Positions 1 through 13,178 of a stretch of DNA of 64,000 nucleotides are shown here, piece after piece; position 1 is the first letter of the stretch, and every line of letters starts with the position of its first letter. The position numbers and the translations under genes were made by a program. The DNA comes from Brienomyrus brachyistius (Eukaryota; Chordata; Actinopteri; Osteoglossiformes; Mormyridae), in the NCBI RefSeq assembly GCF_023856365.1, contig NC_064554.1, positions 11,880,801 through 11,944,800 of the forward strand, read 5' to 3'. Below the pieces are notes generated by a model. The model was not told where the DNA came from. It was given only the letters and a program-made list of their open reading frames with translations, and made no database searches.

Positions 1-93
1 GGAACCACACCCCACGAAGCATATCCTTTCCAAGCAAAGGTTCCACCCCCTGGGTCAGGCGAGCAGAGAGCTCATGGCAAAGGGAAGGCGTGG

Positions 94-222
94 AGCGGCT
101 GGCTGCACAGCACAGTATAGACTCTGCTCCCTGGGCCCTGCCTGTGCCACAGCGGCTGGCTGCACAGCACAGTATAGACTCTGCTCCCTGGGCCCTGCCT
201 GTGCCAGAGCAGCTGGCTGCAC
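94..222. repeat. Short tandem repeat, 57-bp unit
   Basis: A 57-base unit beginning agcggctggctgcacagcac is repeated about 2.3 times with few differences. It leaves both strands open, which explains the small ORFs here. I see no gene in bases 1-600. Confidence 0.8.
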
Positions 223-847
223 AGGCACCTCAGCATTACACAGGTGACCAAATGGTAGACGAGCATGGGAAAACAAAGCACAAGCACTCAGGTCTCTAGG
301 GGGAAGTGAAGTTGGAAGTGAGCAGTAGCATGCATCTGTGGGCCCCACCCACAAAGGAGCAAATGTGTCTCATTTCCAGCAGAGATGTGCTTCCCACCCA
401 CTAGAGGGCGCACTGAACACCATCACTACAGGCACAGGATCATCCTCACATCGCTAAAGAAATAGAATTGCACACAGGTTGAGAAACTTACACAATCCTC
501 AGGTAACCCTAAACGCAGTAAGTGACACTTCAGCGAGACAGGCTCACACACAGTCCAACACAGTGTTACACAGCTGGGCACCTGTATACAGACATGCCAC
601 CCCATTAATGTAGACTGCTTACATAAGAACATAAGAAACTTACAAACGAGAGGAGGCCATTCACCCCATCAAGCTCATTTTGGAGAACTTTAACTAATAG
701 CTCAGAGTTGTTAAAATCTTATCTAGCTCTGATTTAAAGGGACCCAGGGTTTTAGCTTGCGCTACACTAGCAGGAAGACTATTCCATACTCTAACTACAC
801 GCTGTGTAAAGAAGTGTTTTCTGAAATTCAATTTAAAATGTTCTCCC

Positions 848-1145
848 TGTCACGATCGCGGGCAGGCACAGCAGCGATCGTGCGGGTAGGCGGGTATGAA
901 GCAGGCAGGCAAGCCAAAATCGAGGCAAAACTTGGGGTTTATTACGGAACGAGTGCTAGAGACAGGACACGTCCGACACACCATCACCAAACCACAATGA
1001 CGGACAGGAGAACAGGCAAGACCAGGACTTAAATGAGAGAAGACTGAGTAAAGTAATCGGAAACAGCTGGAAACGATCAGGGCAACACACGTAGGTAATC
1101 AGGGGGCGTGGCACACACGAGGAGTCGACGAGCCGGGTCATGACA
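848..1145 (-). mobile_element. Solo LTR (Gypsy-like) inside the LINE
   Basis: The 298-base element begins TGTCATGACC and ends GTGACA when read on the minus strand. It is flanked by a perfect 5-bp target duplication, CTCCC at 843-847 and 1146-1150. An AATAAA lies before the 3' end on the minus strand. There is no internal coding region. TG/CA ends, a 5-bp duplication and a polyadenylation signal fit a solo LTR; assignment to Gypsy is inference. A related fragment is near 62255-62400. Confidence 0.75.
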
Positions 1146-1327
1146 CTCCCGCTTATTTCCACCTTTGGCCATGAGTTCTAGTGTTTAAACTAATATTAAA
1201 GTAGCCATTTAGCTGAACAGCATTGAGACCTGTTAGAACCTTATATACCTGGATCATGTCCCGCCTTAGTCTCCTTTGCTCGAGGCTAAACAGATTCAGC
1301 TCAGTTAACCTCTCCTTTTCCAAGGCA

Positions 1328-2654
1328 TGTATTAGGATGAATTCGCGGATGATTGCATTGCCCACATGGTATGGAATTAATCCATCCATCTATTTTCCAA
1401 ACCGCTTATCCTACTGGGTCGCGGGGGGTCCGGAGCCTATCCTGGAAGCAATGGGCACGAGGCAGGGAACAACCCAGGATGGGGGGCCAGCCCATCACAG
1501 GGCACACTCACACACCATTCACTCATACATGCACTACTACGGGCAATTTAGCAAGTCCAATCAGCCTCAGCATGTTTTTCAACTGTGGGGGGAAACCGGA
1601 GTACCCGGAGGAAACCCCACGACGATATGGGGAGAACATGCAAACTCCACACACATGTGACTCAGGCGGAGACTCGAACCAGGGACCCAGAGGTTTGAGG
1701 CAACCATGTTAACTACTGCACCACCCTGCTGCCCCTAGAATTAATCCTTTTATTGTAAATTGTGATTGTGGATTTATTCTGATCGTGTATGGACTAATCA
1801 TCCTGAAATTCAGATACATTGCCCATGATTCACCCAGAATATTACTGAACTGCACAAACATGTTATTCTTTACCGATCACCTGTACAACCTACTTCTTCA
1901 CAAATAACTTGTGTGTCATAAAAAGAATCCAGGATGCTTATCTGGTCCATTAGATCAGCATGCAGAATGCTTATCTTGTTTTGGGGAGACAGGGGAGGAT
2001 CGGTATACAGCACCTTATATTGCCTTCAGGGGACGAAGGGAGGCATTGCGCAAGGACGTTTATTTCACTATGTTATCGCAAGCAGCATCACTCGGACAAA
2101 AGGGGGAATTTGAGAGCATATTGCCTGAGGGGAAGGGGTGAGCCTGGCCAGCTCCTCCCCTGTACGCACGCAGCACTAAATTTAGTACAAAGGAACTAGG
2201 AGATCCCAGTGTTGACCAGAGCTCAGCCGTGGGATAGAGCGCGCATCGCCTGGTATTTTTCGGGACTCACGTGTTGGTCTCCTGCCAGGACTGAAAAGGG
2301 CTCCCAAGTCCGTGTGTGAAGGTGGGTGATGATGGCATGCCCGAGAGTAAATAGTTTTGTAGCTACTTATACGTTTCATTGAGTATAGGGATTAATTATC
2401 ACCGCTCGTGATGATAATTCGCATTTTCTATATTTTATTGTTTCTTTTCTATATATATTTGTTTGTAAGATATATACTATTCTATATCCCTTGTAGTATG
2501 AGGGTATTTTGCATTGTTTTCGATACGATAACCTTGTATTAACATCAATACCAAGCTATTTTATATTACTCATTAAAGTGTTTTTGAGTGAACCAAAGCG
2601 TGCCTGTTTGTTCCTTTGAGAGCCGCATATCCCTCTCACATCCATTTTAATACA
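1328..2654. mobile_element. LTR-like element, copy 1 (about 0.96 kb without its SINE insert)
   Basis: Both ends are TGTATTA-type (TGTATTAGGATG at the left; TAATACA at the right), flanked by near-identical AGGCA/AGGCT. Homologous throughout, in opposite orientation, to the element at 49488-51864, which has a perfect 5-bp duplication. An ATTAAA lies near 2573 on the plus strand, about 80 bases before the right end, as in an R-U5 region. No protein-coding region is visible. It interrupts the LINE and is itself interrupted by a SINE. A DNA transposon with short terminal inverted repeats is the alternative. Confidence 0.65.
1384..1737 (-). mobile_element. tRNA-derived SINE with (ATGG)n tail, copy 1
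   Basis: Flanked by a perfect 10-bp duplication, GAATTAATCC at 1374-1383 and 1738-1747, as expected from target-primed insertion. The minus strand begins ggggcagcagggtggtgcag, a pol III A-box-like head, and ends in an ATGG-type tail. The same family recurs at 10821-11130 and 52292-53173, and an older relative lies at 36505-36660. It sits inside LTR-like element copy 1. Confidence 0.85.
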
Positions 2655-3699
2655 AGGCTGCAATGTCTTTTTTAAGGTATGGTGACCAAACCTGCACACA
2701 ATATTCTAGGTGGGGTCTTACCAAGGAATTATATAATCATAGCATCACCTCCCTTGACTTAAACTCCATACACCTAGAGATGTAACCCAACATCCTATTG
2801 GCCTTTTTTATTGCTTCCCCACACTGGTGAGAGTGGGACATGGAAGCATCAACATACACACCAAGGTCTTTCTCATGATCAGCTACCTTTATCTCAGAGA
2901 CACCCATGAAATACCTGTACTTTATATTTCTGCTCCCTGCATGGAATACTTTACATTTATCGACGTTAAGTTTCATCTGCCAGGTATCAGCCGAGTCGCT
3001 AATTAAATCCAGATCCCGTTGTAGCCTCTCTGCTGCTAGTTTAGTATCTGCTACACCACCCACCTTGGTGTCTTCTGCAAATTTAACCAGTTTGCTGTAT
3101 GTATCAGTGTCAATATCATTAATGTAAATTAGGAACAATAGTGGTCCTAAAATCGAACCCTGCTGTACCCCACTATGAACGCAGGCCCACTGTGACATTG
3201 TGCCTCTAAAAACGATCCACTGCCTCCTGTCTGTTAACTATTTTTCAATCCAAGCTGCTACAGTTCCTAAAATCCCTGCAGCTTTGAGCTTAAGCAAGAG
3301 CCATGTGGGGGACAATATCGAAGGCCTTCAGGAAATCTAAGTAGATCACATCGTAGGACTTCTTGTGATCAATTTCTCTTGTAGCTTCCTCAAAGAACAG
3401 AAGTAGATAAACAGTTAAACAGGACCTACCTCTCCTAAATCCATGTTGGCTATCCCTCAGAATGTTATTTGAATCCAGGTAATCTACAGTTTTCACATGG
3501 ATTATAGCTTCCATTACCTTAAACTAGTTAAACTGATTGGCCTATAGATTGCTGGATTACTTCTATCCGCTATTTTGAATATGGGTGTTATATTAGCATG
3601 CTTCCAATCAGAAGGTACCACACCAGTGTTGACAAAGCTTGACAAATAATATCCCTTATCTATTTCAAAACTATATGTAAAATGTCATCAGGGCCTTGA

Positions 3700-4840
3700 T
3701 GGTAATGCGAGAGCCAACCACGGGAACAATGCAGCATCTTCCGCTGGTGCATTTTAAACCAAATTCAAGGTCTGGATTTTTACTTTCTGGATCTGAACTA
3801 TTCACCTCTGCACTGCAGTGACAAAAGCTGCAGACTTTGTAGATAATTGTCATAAAAAAGAAATGTTCTGATGTTTAGTTCAGTTGTAATATTGACTGCT
3901 GTCATTAAAAGAAACACATGAACAACATGAATCCTGTCAGTGTCCATCTGCCACCCCCCCCCCAAAGCTGTAAACCTATGGGAAACATCCTGTGGGGAGT
4001 TTCTGTAAACGAGCGCAGAGGAGGCAGTTCAGCACTGAAACTCATTAGTGGGTCAGTGCCCTGCACTGCAAGGCACACTGTAAATGGGAGCTGGAAATTT
4101 ACAGGCACCAATGTGAAAATAGCCAGGTCAAATCTGTGCTGTGCTTAGAGAAACAGCCCCCCACCAATCAGTAAGTATTATTAGACCAGATCCTGTGCAA
4201 TTTTTTTTTTTTTTATAGCAAGCTATGCCCCCCTCCCTACCTGTGCGATGAGGGCTTCTGGCTGTGCCCAGTACACCCACACTTCCCAGGGGGAAGGGAT
4301 TACCCATCAGCCATTGCAGCATGGCTTCCCCACACAGGAGATGCAGCATGTGTGCAGGCTGAGAGCACAACTGCCTGTAGTCTCAGAAAGCGGTATTTGC
4401 ACCAGGAGGTCAGCTGACTGCTCAAAGCCTGTGCCAGCCCCGGGGTGGTACCTTAACCTCCTTCACTTTATCGGTCAAGCAGGTCACACTCCACAGCTAA
4501 GGGCCACTGTGTATCTGGGGTTTCGCTGCAGCTCCCTGATTAGACCACTAATTAGAGGACTGATTGGCTGAAGAGTCCTCACACCTGGGGTTGAACAGCT
4601 GATCTGAACGTCCCACAAACTCGCATACGCAGCGGCCCTTTACAGATAAGATTGCCCACCCCAGCGCTGACGTGTCGAACACGCCAATCAAGGCGGGAGT
4701 CTGTCACTGCTGGGCCTCAACTGTCTAAAACTCACTGTTTAATTGCACTGTTTAGGGATTAAATGAGGGATTTCTGAAAGACACTGATTAAACAGGAGCG
4801 GGGCATGTTTACTATGAGATACCAAAAGACACACACAAAC
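3700..4840. other. No gene seen
   Basis: Short ORFs only, none with recognisable protein motifs, plus a C run at 3953-3963 and a T run at 4201-4214. I see no exon with convincing splice sites or a known domain. Confidence 0.5.
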
Positions 4841-4844
4841 ATGT

Positions 4845-4985
4845 TTGTATATCTTTGTGGGGACCGTCCATTCATTTCTATGGGAAAAACCCTAATCCAA
4901 CAATGACAACCTTAACCCCTACCCACCTTAACCATAAGTAACCAAAGAAAATACAAGGCTCTGGCACAACGTCATTTGGTCCCCA
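4845..4985. repeat. Dispersed repeat with GGGGACC/GGTCCCC ends
   Basis: The segment starts tttgtggggaccgtccattc and ends catttggtcccc, giving short inverted ends around an A/C-rich middle, followed by an (AC)n tract to about 5007. A similar gtccccacaagg motif occurs near 54607. I infer a small dispersed fish repeat; I cannot name the family. Confidence 0.4.
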
Positions 4986-5009
4986 CACACACACACACAC
5001 ACACATAAT

Positions 5010-8000
5010 TTGGGTGGAATTTAATGTTCAATTTGGCATTTATGTAAAATCTTTCTATTCCATAAAAGTGTTTTCCGCATATTTACATTTTACACTTTTA
5101 CTTATACAAAGCTCTGCCTTCTGTGTCACATTTGCCAAGCGATTTGTTTTCTTAGAGTCCTGCCTGCCAGCCGTGTATTTTATTTACATATCACTGGATA
5201 TTGTTTTTTGTTTTTTTTTTTTTTTAATGATTGCCGTGACTCAGACTGCACTGACGCCTGACCACGCTCGTGTCTCTCCCTCCCTGGTCACAGCAGGGAT
5301 TCACCTGCACATACGCAGGATGTGACACGGGCTGCGAATCACCCTGCGGTGTGCAAATGAGCCCGAGCGGGGAAATCTGACCCGGGCCGTGTATGAGGAA
5401 GGAGATGGCAGAGCGTGGAGCCCTGCACTTTACGGACAAGCCGCGCCATCCGAAACCAGCATCCAGAAAGATAAGCGGCTCAGTAAACACGGGTACACTT
5501 CCAACTTCCTACAGACACGGCGCCCAAGATGACATTCATGCGAGCATGCAGAGCCCCTGGCTCCTTCCTCCTTGCCAAGCCAGCTATAGCGCTCTTCTGC
5601 CAGGGCTGTGCATCAGCTCCTCTCCAGTCTTATGGTCTCCCTGCCTCTCGAGTCAGTAATCAGTCCAGAGCAGCTCAACCGCAACGCTGTCATTTCCTGG
5701 AAGGGTAATGAGAACACAAAGGCCGGCATGCCCAGTGGTAGCCTGCCATCTAGAGCCCCAACATCCGTAAAACACGGCCCAGGGCGTCGCCCTGCCTTCC
5801 TCTACGAGTCTCTAACACAATGGGTCCTTTCCTTATCGCTCCACGACCCTGGCCCAATGACGAGAACAAGCAGTACATGTAGGACTTTAAATTCCTTACC
5901 CAGCATCTGAAAAAAACATTTATTAAAAACTGTAATGAAACAATGAGGCACAATGAGAGACAGACATTCATTGCATGTACTGAAAAACACATAACAACGA
6001 TAAAATAATCATTAACCTGAACTTAGAGAGAATCCCAAGGACCGAAACAGCAAACGGTCGCAGAAGTATAAAACTGCAGGGCAAAGAAATGACCTAGCCT
6101 TGGCGTCGGCTGGCACCGTGTCCAGGCATGTGATCTCAGCAGAACCATGCGGCATTGCGGACATGTAAACACCAGGCCCACAGCCCAGAACAATGTGTCA
6201 TCAAAGAGTCCAGCCACCAGCGCAAAGTTCACAATAGTGGATTACAAGGTTACAAACAAAGCCCAAAACAAATTGATTATAATAATGTCTACATTTGTTT
6301 ATCATTATTATTCTATCCAGCATATGATGCCCAGATTATGTAAATATACTGTGCCAAGGAAATAATACAATTATCTTTCATGAATGACATCGTTTGCTCT
6401 ACAAAGCATTCTGTGTGTTCATGTTCCTGCGATGGTGAATGTCAGGTTTTTGTGCTCATTTCTAGAAGAAAAGACTTTGAGGAATCCTAGAAAACACAGA
6501 GCGAAGCAGAAGCGGTGTGGGGAGTGACTGTCCGTTTCCGCAGCACATGATGCAGAGATGAAGAGGGAAAAGGCAGCTCGTGAATCAGACTGCGATGTCC
6601 GCCGACTGACTGGCCTGCTGGTTGAAGGCAGCGGAAGCACTTCTGTCGTCTGCCGCTCCAGCTCCCAACCCCGAAACACACGACATTGAAGTATTCACAC
6701 TCCGCTCGCAGCTGTGCTTCAAGACTGAACTCCCAGCTGCCCTTAGACTACCCAGCATTCCCTGCTCCGTGCAGGCTGGTCCCAGCCTAAGCCTCTGGGG
6801 TTGTCTATCCTGAGCTCTGACAGCAGATGGCCCAGCGGGGTAATGTCACCCGAGCCATGACCTTGCTGCACCGCCCCCTCCCATTCAGTAAAGGGTGCAG
6901 TCACAAACAACATGAGGGTCCCCCCCAACAACGCCATGTCTTGTGGCACATGCATTCTCAGACACACACACGCAAGAGGTCCGCTGGCACTGGCTGAAGT
7001 TTACCACACCCTAAATCTAACAGGCCAATGTATGAAAGGTCTGCTCCGGTAGGTCGAAAAAAGTTTTAAAAATAAACACACGCGTGCCAGACGGATAGCC
7101 ACAAACGCTTGGGAAACAACTGGACAGACGCGACGAGACGAGATGCTGCCCCTGGTTGGTGCCATAACGAGGCCGACCTTCATGCTGCTTCTCTGGGGAA
7201 AAAAATTAATCAAGCTAAGACCCATTGTAAATGCTCCGAGAGCACGCTGGCGGGGGACATACTGGCAAGGGGGGGCTTAGAAAATACCCTCTGCTTCCTG
7301 AGAGTTACATGGGAGTAGAGAAACTAGAATGATGCCGAAAAGAGCACTCTGATATTCAGGAGTCAAAAAACTCATCCTTGATTTGCATGTACTTCATCCC
7401 CGAGCCTCAGCACAGGCCTGTGAAGCAATTCTAACTCTGCAAACACATAACAATGCTACGATTTCACCCCCGACCTTCGCATTCCAACACATTTCCCCAG
7501 TCATCTTGTAAAAACACATTCCCACACGATACGTCCTCTCGGACTAACCGGCCTGCCCTTTCATGTCCAAAAATGCTAACAATCTCATCTTCAGGACAGG
7601 ACCACGGAGAGGAGACCCAACACGGGCAGGCCGGCAAACTTCACGGCTAGAACTTGGTTTCAGTTGGAAAGTCACCTCAAGCAAAAGAGACTCGACTGGA
7701 TTCAACAGGCCATCGCCCAACAAAAAAACTCTCCATCTTCAAAACACTAATTACACAAGAGTGAAAGAACACGGAACAAAAACAAAAACTGACTGCTACC
7801 TCTGAGCTCCTACTCATTTATTCACGGCCAACAACGCGTGGCACTAGTGCTTGGGGCACAGGCGGACTGCTCACCTGAGGGAGTAGGTGTAGCCTGTGTT
7901 CTCTGGGCTACACTGCGGAGGGCTGTAGGTGTGCAGGCGTGAAAAATCCATGGTCATTCTTCAGTCCGACTGCAAGAGTCGAGGAAACGGAAAGGCAGAA

Positions 8001-9780
8001 TAGAGATGGGGGCTTTTGAGCACAGGTACTGGGACAGATCTTTAAGTTAGTCTCCTACTCTCACTTGACACACACCCACTCTCGCTGTTCAGCCTGTCGC
8101 CTGCTCCCCAATCCACTACCCCAAAACCACCTAACAATACTCCTTTGTTTGCAGTTCACCCCTGACCTTGACCTCTGTCCCTTTTTTTGAAGTTTTGTCA
8201 AGTTTAACCAGCAGGCACCGTTCTCCTCTCCTAGCATGCCCAGCAAGCCCCCCAACACCTCCGCAGCACATAATGGCAGGTAGGTCAGTGCTTTGAGAGG
8301 ATAATGGAGCTGACACTTAGCAGCTCCTCCCTCACGGGATGGAGCGTGACGTCACATGACACACCACACGGAGGAATTAGTGGCAAACCTTGCCAGAGAG
8401 AATGAGCTCTGCAAGTCGGGGGCTACATCGGAGCAAACACATTAGCCACTAGCATGTCAACAAACAACTTAGTAATTATTGCTGAAGTTTTATTATCTCC
8501 TTACGTCCGGTGGAAATTCAGCAGTATGCTTACTCAAGTTTTGCCAAAACTCGGTCCTCCCCTCCCCAGGTGATTTCCAGATACAGGTTCCGGTTTAACA
8601 CCAAGCCACACCTAGACTCACCATGCCCTGCCGAACAGGCCCGGGTGGCCGTGGCTAGAAACCTGTTTGGAGTTACAGCCCTGGCATGTAAAGCACTCCT
8701 GGTGTGAAAACTGGAATATGGCCAAGCAAATAAAAATGGAGCGACACAAAAACAGGACGCATGGGTAGAGTAAAATCTAGTCCTGCACTAGAAAACAACA
8801 TGTAGGCAAATTACCTATTAACATGACCCACTTTGAAACAAAATAAATCACTCCAAATTAAGGGGTGAATTTTACAACAAAGAAATGTGTACTTGTGCTT
8901 GTGATGTGTCATTTATCAGCCCAGGAAGTTTCCCCTGGGTACATAATCTACACAGTTCAATCCATCCTTAAAATACTGAGCTTTTACTGCAGCAGAATGG
9001 TAAACACTCTTCTTGCTAAACCTTTAGTATCTGACGTATGGTTCCGAAACAGCGCCATGACAGCATCTCCCCCCCCCCTCCCCCCGCAAGCTGTAACCGT
9101 GCACAGGTCTCCAATCCTGCAGAAGGACACCGTTTGATGCACTTAATCACTGTAAACAGGCTGAACTGTAATTCGGCAGCATCCCACTTTCACAGTCAGC
9201 GAACAATCGCCCACTAGCCATAGCGCCCAAGTTAGTTTCCAAATAAATTCCAGTTCAGATGGTTGTATAACTAAACGGCTCCTCTTTGCAGAGCAAAGTG
9301 TGTAAAGCGAACATATGAGACCATCGTAATCCATGTTTAGGACCAGTCGTGATTCAGAGCTTTCGGGTTACATATATCTGGTTTCTGTGACAGCACAGCA
9401 CACCATACCACTCTTCCCATTAAAACGGCTGCTAATAGCTTCAAATGCAAGATTTAGCACCGGTCTAAGAATGGCGACTGCTATATTTAGAGTGACATGT
9501 TTGCTGCGTGTAATCGGAGCATTAATAACTGAATGCATACGTGCGTCCCGAAGCACAATGCAGCCGTATGTCACGGAGCTCTGCTGCACAAGTCTCGCCG
9601 CATGCCTGCGTTTCGCAACCGTAAACAGGTCCAGACCATCATACCAAGGCCCTGGCCTCTTCTCGCCATGTAACACTTCGTTCTGAAGAGAGGAGCACTA
9701 CACATTTTTTAAAAAGATCTCCAAACTACATTAATTAATATTAACGAAATATCAATGTACGTTTCATGAAAATGTGACTG
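5010..9780. other. Long stretch without a supportable gene
   Basis: ORFs here are short, use no recognisable motifs, and often overlap on both strands. The region is rich in moderately conserved-looking unique sequence but I cannot place exons in it. It could hold UTR or regulatory DNA of a gene outside the reading I can make. Confidence 0.45.
8347..8364. promoter_or_regulatory. CRE palindrome next to an E-box
   Basis: TGACGTCA, a perfect cAMP-response element core, at 8347-8354 overlaps GTCACATGAC, an M-box/E-box type palindrome. No start codon of a recognisable gene follows on either strand, so function is inference only. Confidence 0.35.
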
Positions 9781-10290
9781 CGTGCACTTGCCCGTAGAGG
9801 AACTGCGCGTCCGTTCGCATTATATCTTTCCCGATTAATCCCAGATGAGTAGCACGGCCGAAAATGCGCAGCTTCCCAGCCGCATCCCGACGCCCGATTC
9901 CTGAATAACCGCTAACGGCGCTTATTCAAAAAGAAAAAAAGAAATAGAAAACGGGAAGGGGGTGTGTGAAAACGATTAGTGGGCTGCACGATAATCCCGA
10001 GCACTACAGCAAACTCCAAAATGGCTTCCCGGGCGCGACAAAGCCAGAGGGATCGCAGCGACCTGGTCCTCCCCCAAAGTCGCTATTGTCAGTCACGGGA
10101 AACCCTTTGCATCTATTGGAGGGCAGGAAAAGCGCCGCAGCTCCGCGGATCCAACGAGAGCAAACCCGGGAAAGGAGCGCTTATTCAAACATGACATTGA
10201 AAAAAGTACCGGCTCAGCGTGAAAGGCGACTTTATGCGAATCACGGAGATCCGGCACCGTCAGCAGACGGCCTCAGCCTCCGTCTGGGTT
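9780..10290. promoter_or_regulatory. CpG-richer patch, possible promoter
   Basis: CpG dinucleotides are much denser here than in flanking sequence (for example gcgcgtccgttcgc, gcccgattcc, cccgggcgcgac). An aaaatggcttcccggg block resembles a YY1-type initiator site. No coding exon could be attached on either strand. Confidence 0.3.
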
Positions 10291-10820
10291 TTGTTTTTAA
10301 TAAAATACTGTTTAATTGTATACGGCACATTTTATTAGTTAGCGTTACTTATTCCACAGTAATGTTTCCAACCACCTATACAGTATACCTTAACAGTGTT
10401 TTGGTTTATTGCCAAAACAAGTCATCGCAGAAATCCGTGAAACATTTCATATTTAAGCCATAGGAGAGGCGGAGATATCTCCACAAGGCTCTGTGAATGA
10501 TACTATTTAGTAAGCTATACAAAGTCAATACACCACAGAAATGACAAAAATTCAGCACTGGGGAACTGGTTTCTGGGTTAGCTTTTAATTACCAGTGATT
10601 TATCCGTGGGTGGCAGGTGAATCTAACTTAGATAAACGATCGTTTCTCTTACACTGATTTCCCACTGAACCATCAGTGTAAAAGTGTGTGGAAATTTTAA
10701 AAAATAAACTTTTAAGGCACAGAAACAATTCCTACAAATATATTTTTTTAAAAAGTGAGGCACACACTGAGGCAATATCCCTGTAATAATTATAGGCTAA
10801 ATATCATTCTAAATAGCAAA

Positions 10821-11130
10821 GGGGCGGCATGGTGGTGCAGTGGTTAGCACTGTTGCCTCGCACCTCTGGGATCCGGGTTTCCTCCGGGTACTCCGGTTTC
10901 CCCCCACAGTCCAAAAACATGCTGAGGCTAATTGGAGTTGTTAAATTGCCCATAGGTGTGCCTGTGTGAGTGAATGGTGTGTGAGTGTGCCCTGCGATGG
11001 GCTGGCCCCCCATCCAGGGTTGTTCCCTGCCTCGTGCCCATTGCTTCCGGGATAGGTTCCGGACCCCCCGCGACCCAGTAGGATAAGCGGTTTGGAAAAT
11101 GGATGGATGGATAGATGGATGGATGGATGT
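10821..11130 (+). mobile_element. tRNA-derived SINE with (GGAT)n tail, copy 2
   Basis: Starts ggggcggcatggtggtgcag with a pol III A-box (TGGTGCAGTGG) and ends in an ATGG/GGAT tail. Nearly full length and in sense orientation on the plus strand. Used here as the reference for the split SINE at 52292-53173. The expected B box is degraded around cgggtttcctc. Confidence 0.85.
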
Positions 11131-11937
11131 TTTGGCAAAAGCGCACAATCACCTACATCAAGGTTTACATTAATACACCGGTAATTACTACAAACATTTT
11201 GTATCGTAACTGCATATCACCTGCATATCTTCTATACTTTGACGGTAAGAAAAAGTTATATTATTTTTAGTTCTCAAATTAATGAAAATAAAGTATCTGA
11301 TGGTACATAGCTTAAACTACAATGATGGGGTTACAAACATATTAAAGACAGGAAGGTGGGATCGGAAGTTCATTGATTTTGACTCTCCTGACACTTCAAA
11401 AAATCCACAGAGAAACCACATGATTGCAGATTGTATCTGTTAATTTATTTGTATTTGTCATCCAATATTTACTCTACTCATTGTCATATTGACCCACTTA
11501 TTTATTACCATCTCTACATGTCAGTCGTAAATTATCTGAGATTTACAGTATTTGATACGTTGGCGCCACCTAATGTCTACATTCAGAACGGACCAGGGAG
11601 TCACCGGCAGCTGGACCAATCACTACATTGGGCTTTGGCGGATTAGCGGCTCAGCAGCCAATGGCGGTTTAAGGGAGGCGGGCTCCCGCGAAATGTAAAA
11701 TAACCAAATCTGGTTAGGGGCGCACAGAAATGGCATAACTGGACAGCCAACATAATAGCTGTCACATCAGTGAAAACAGTATTAATACAAATACCAGAGT
11801 AATCACATACGCAAAATATATTCATACACCAAGAAATACCAGAGAAAAGACAAATCTCGCTATTTCAAAACAGGCCACCATCCGTTGCTTAAACTGGCGT
11901 TTAAAAATGTGCCGATCGGATGAAGCAATAACGAACT

Positions 11938-11950
11938 GTTGCTTAGCAAC
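11938..11950. promoter_or_regulatory. RFX X-box motif
   Basis: GTTGCTTAGCAAC is a near-perfect inverted repeat (GTTGC-TTA-GCAAC) matching the X-box bound by RFX factors in promoters of many cilium genes. An ATGGCG start lies 25 bases downstream at 11975, in a short ORF without known motifs. Proximity to ccp110, a centriole gene, is suggestive but the coding start of ccp110 is about 4.8 kb away. Confidence 0.45.
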
Positions 11951-12510
11951 CAGACTGCTGAAAAATACAGTAAAATGGCGAATAACATTAATCGAAAAGC
12001 GTTTTTATTAAGATGCTTGGTAGCTCGCAATTGTGCCTGGCCGGTAGCATTGTTAAATATAATAATAAATGTGGAACTAGTACTAATGCTGTAGTTGAGG
12101 TTAACATCTGGATACTTAGCGGTTCAAACGCCAGAAACCGCTATCTTCTAAAACAAACACCAGCGTAAACAGCACACCATAAAAAAATACCATAAATAAG
12201 CATGAGTGTCATACCGTTCACCGCCTCCTTCCAGTCCAGACGAAGGCAAACGGACGTGTCCCCTCTGGAGAGGCCCGAGACCCGCCAAGACTCGGATAAG
12301 TTAAGCCTCTTCCACAACGACGTTTCTGGGAAGAGTAGATAAACCAAATCTCATACGTACAATAAAACGCCCTGCTTAAAAATCACGTTCCTTTCCAAAT
12401 AAAGTGGGGCAGTCCTATGACGCTTGGCTTAGCGGGTTTTCTGTACATCCTGCCCTTCCTTCGGACCAAGCCCTTTTTCCTTGTTTTTTTTTCCCTTGAC
12501 AAGCCGCGAG

Positions 12511-12536
12511 CACGTGGCGTCACCAAAGCGGAAGTG
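12511..12536. promoter_or_regulatory. Promoter-like cluster: E-box, CRE-like and ETS sites
   Basis: CACGTG (12511-12516) abuts GCGTCACC (12517-12524), and CGGAAGTG, an ETS site, follows at 12529-12536. CpGs are frequent to 12570. This could serve the gene starting at 13179 or a minus-strand transcript; no minus-strand coding exon was convincing. Confidence 0.4.
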
Positions 12537-13178
12537 CGTATCGCGGCTCCTCGGGATCGCGCCTTTATCCCGTACTCTAATTTTTTAGTACTTCTGGCGT
12601 GTCACATCGCTGTAGTATACAAAGTTAGAACATAAAAAGATTAATAATAAAAACCAGAAAAGGAACAATGTAGGGGCTTAAGTTACAGAAACGATGTACA
12701 AATATTGATAGTCTTTATGGCTTTAGAATAATTACAATAGAATTATTTTCCCGCACTCTGTTCTCCAAATATAGTGATGATAATTCTGATTAGTGCCGTG
12801 TACAACTTTTGAGAAATCTAACGTCGTTTCTAATTTTGGAGTTATTTGTCAAAGTGATTAAAAGCTTCCAAACGTGATTTTTTATCCTTGATGCAAAATT
12901 TAATTTTCATTAGCTGAGACTTTTGAAGAATATACTAATCAAAGATTTACCAAAATTACTGATAATCATGTTTCAGCCCCGAAAAAACGCATTAGCGCAG
13001 TAGCATACGACTGGTGGAAAGCATAAAGTGAAATGTAATCTGTTGTTTTGTTGTGTTGTTTCTGTTACCTGGATGTTACCAAGGACGCGGAAATCAAAGT
13101 ATGACTCAGACTCCTGACAACGAATAACTTTTCTAGTTATATGATGCCAAAGAATTATTCGGCAGGTCTGCGAAGATA

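Larger units (their letters stand above)
612..3650 (-). mobile_element. Decayed 5'-truncated non-LTR retrotransposon (CR1/L2-like), split by three insertions
   Basis: Read on the minus strand, about 3514 to 2737 encodes reverse-transcriptase blocks: IYLDFLKAFDIVPH, then SGVQQGSILGPLLFLIYIND, then KFAEDTK where active elements have an F/YADD catalytic box, then DKCKVF and EKDLGVYVD. The C-terminal block with RRLRRDMIQVYK continues at about 1327-1151, and the 3' end reaches about 612 in an acataagaacataagaaa tail. The pieces are separated by an LTR-like element (1328-2654) and a solo LTR (848-1145). Frame breaks and the altered catalytic box mean it is dead. The clade is my reading of the RT motifs; a Rex-type element is possible. 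Confidence 0.8.

Noticed and set aside
9966..10463. A 165-codon ORF in the CpG-richer patch
   Set aside because: No recognisable motif, low-complexity composition and no promoter or splice context; more likely promoter DNA.
12141..12347. Minus-strand ORF near the ETS/E-box cluster
   Set aside because: No family motif and no following exon could be joined; a possible donor alone is not enough.
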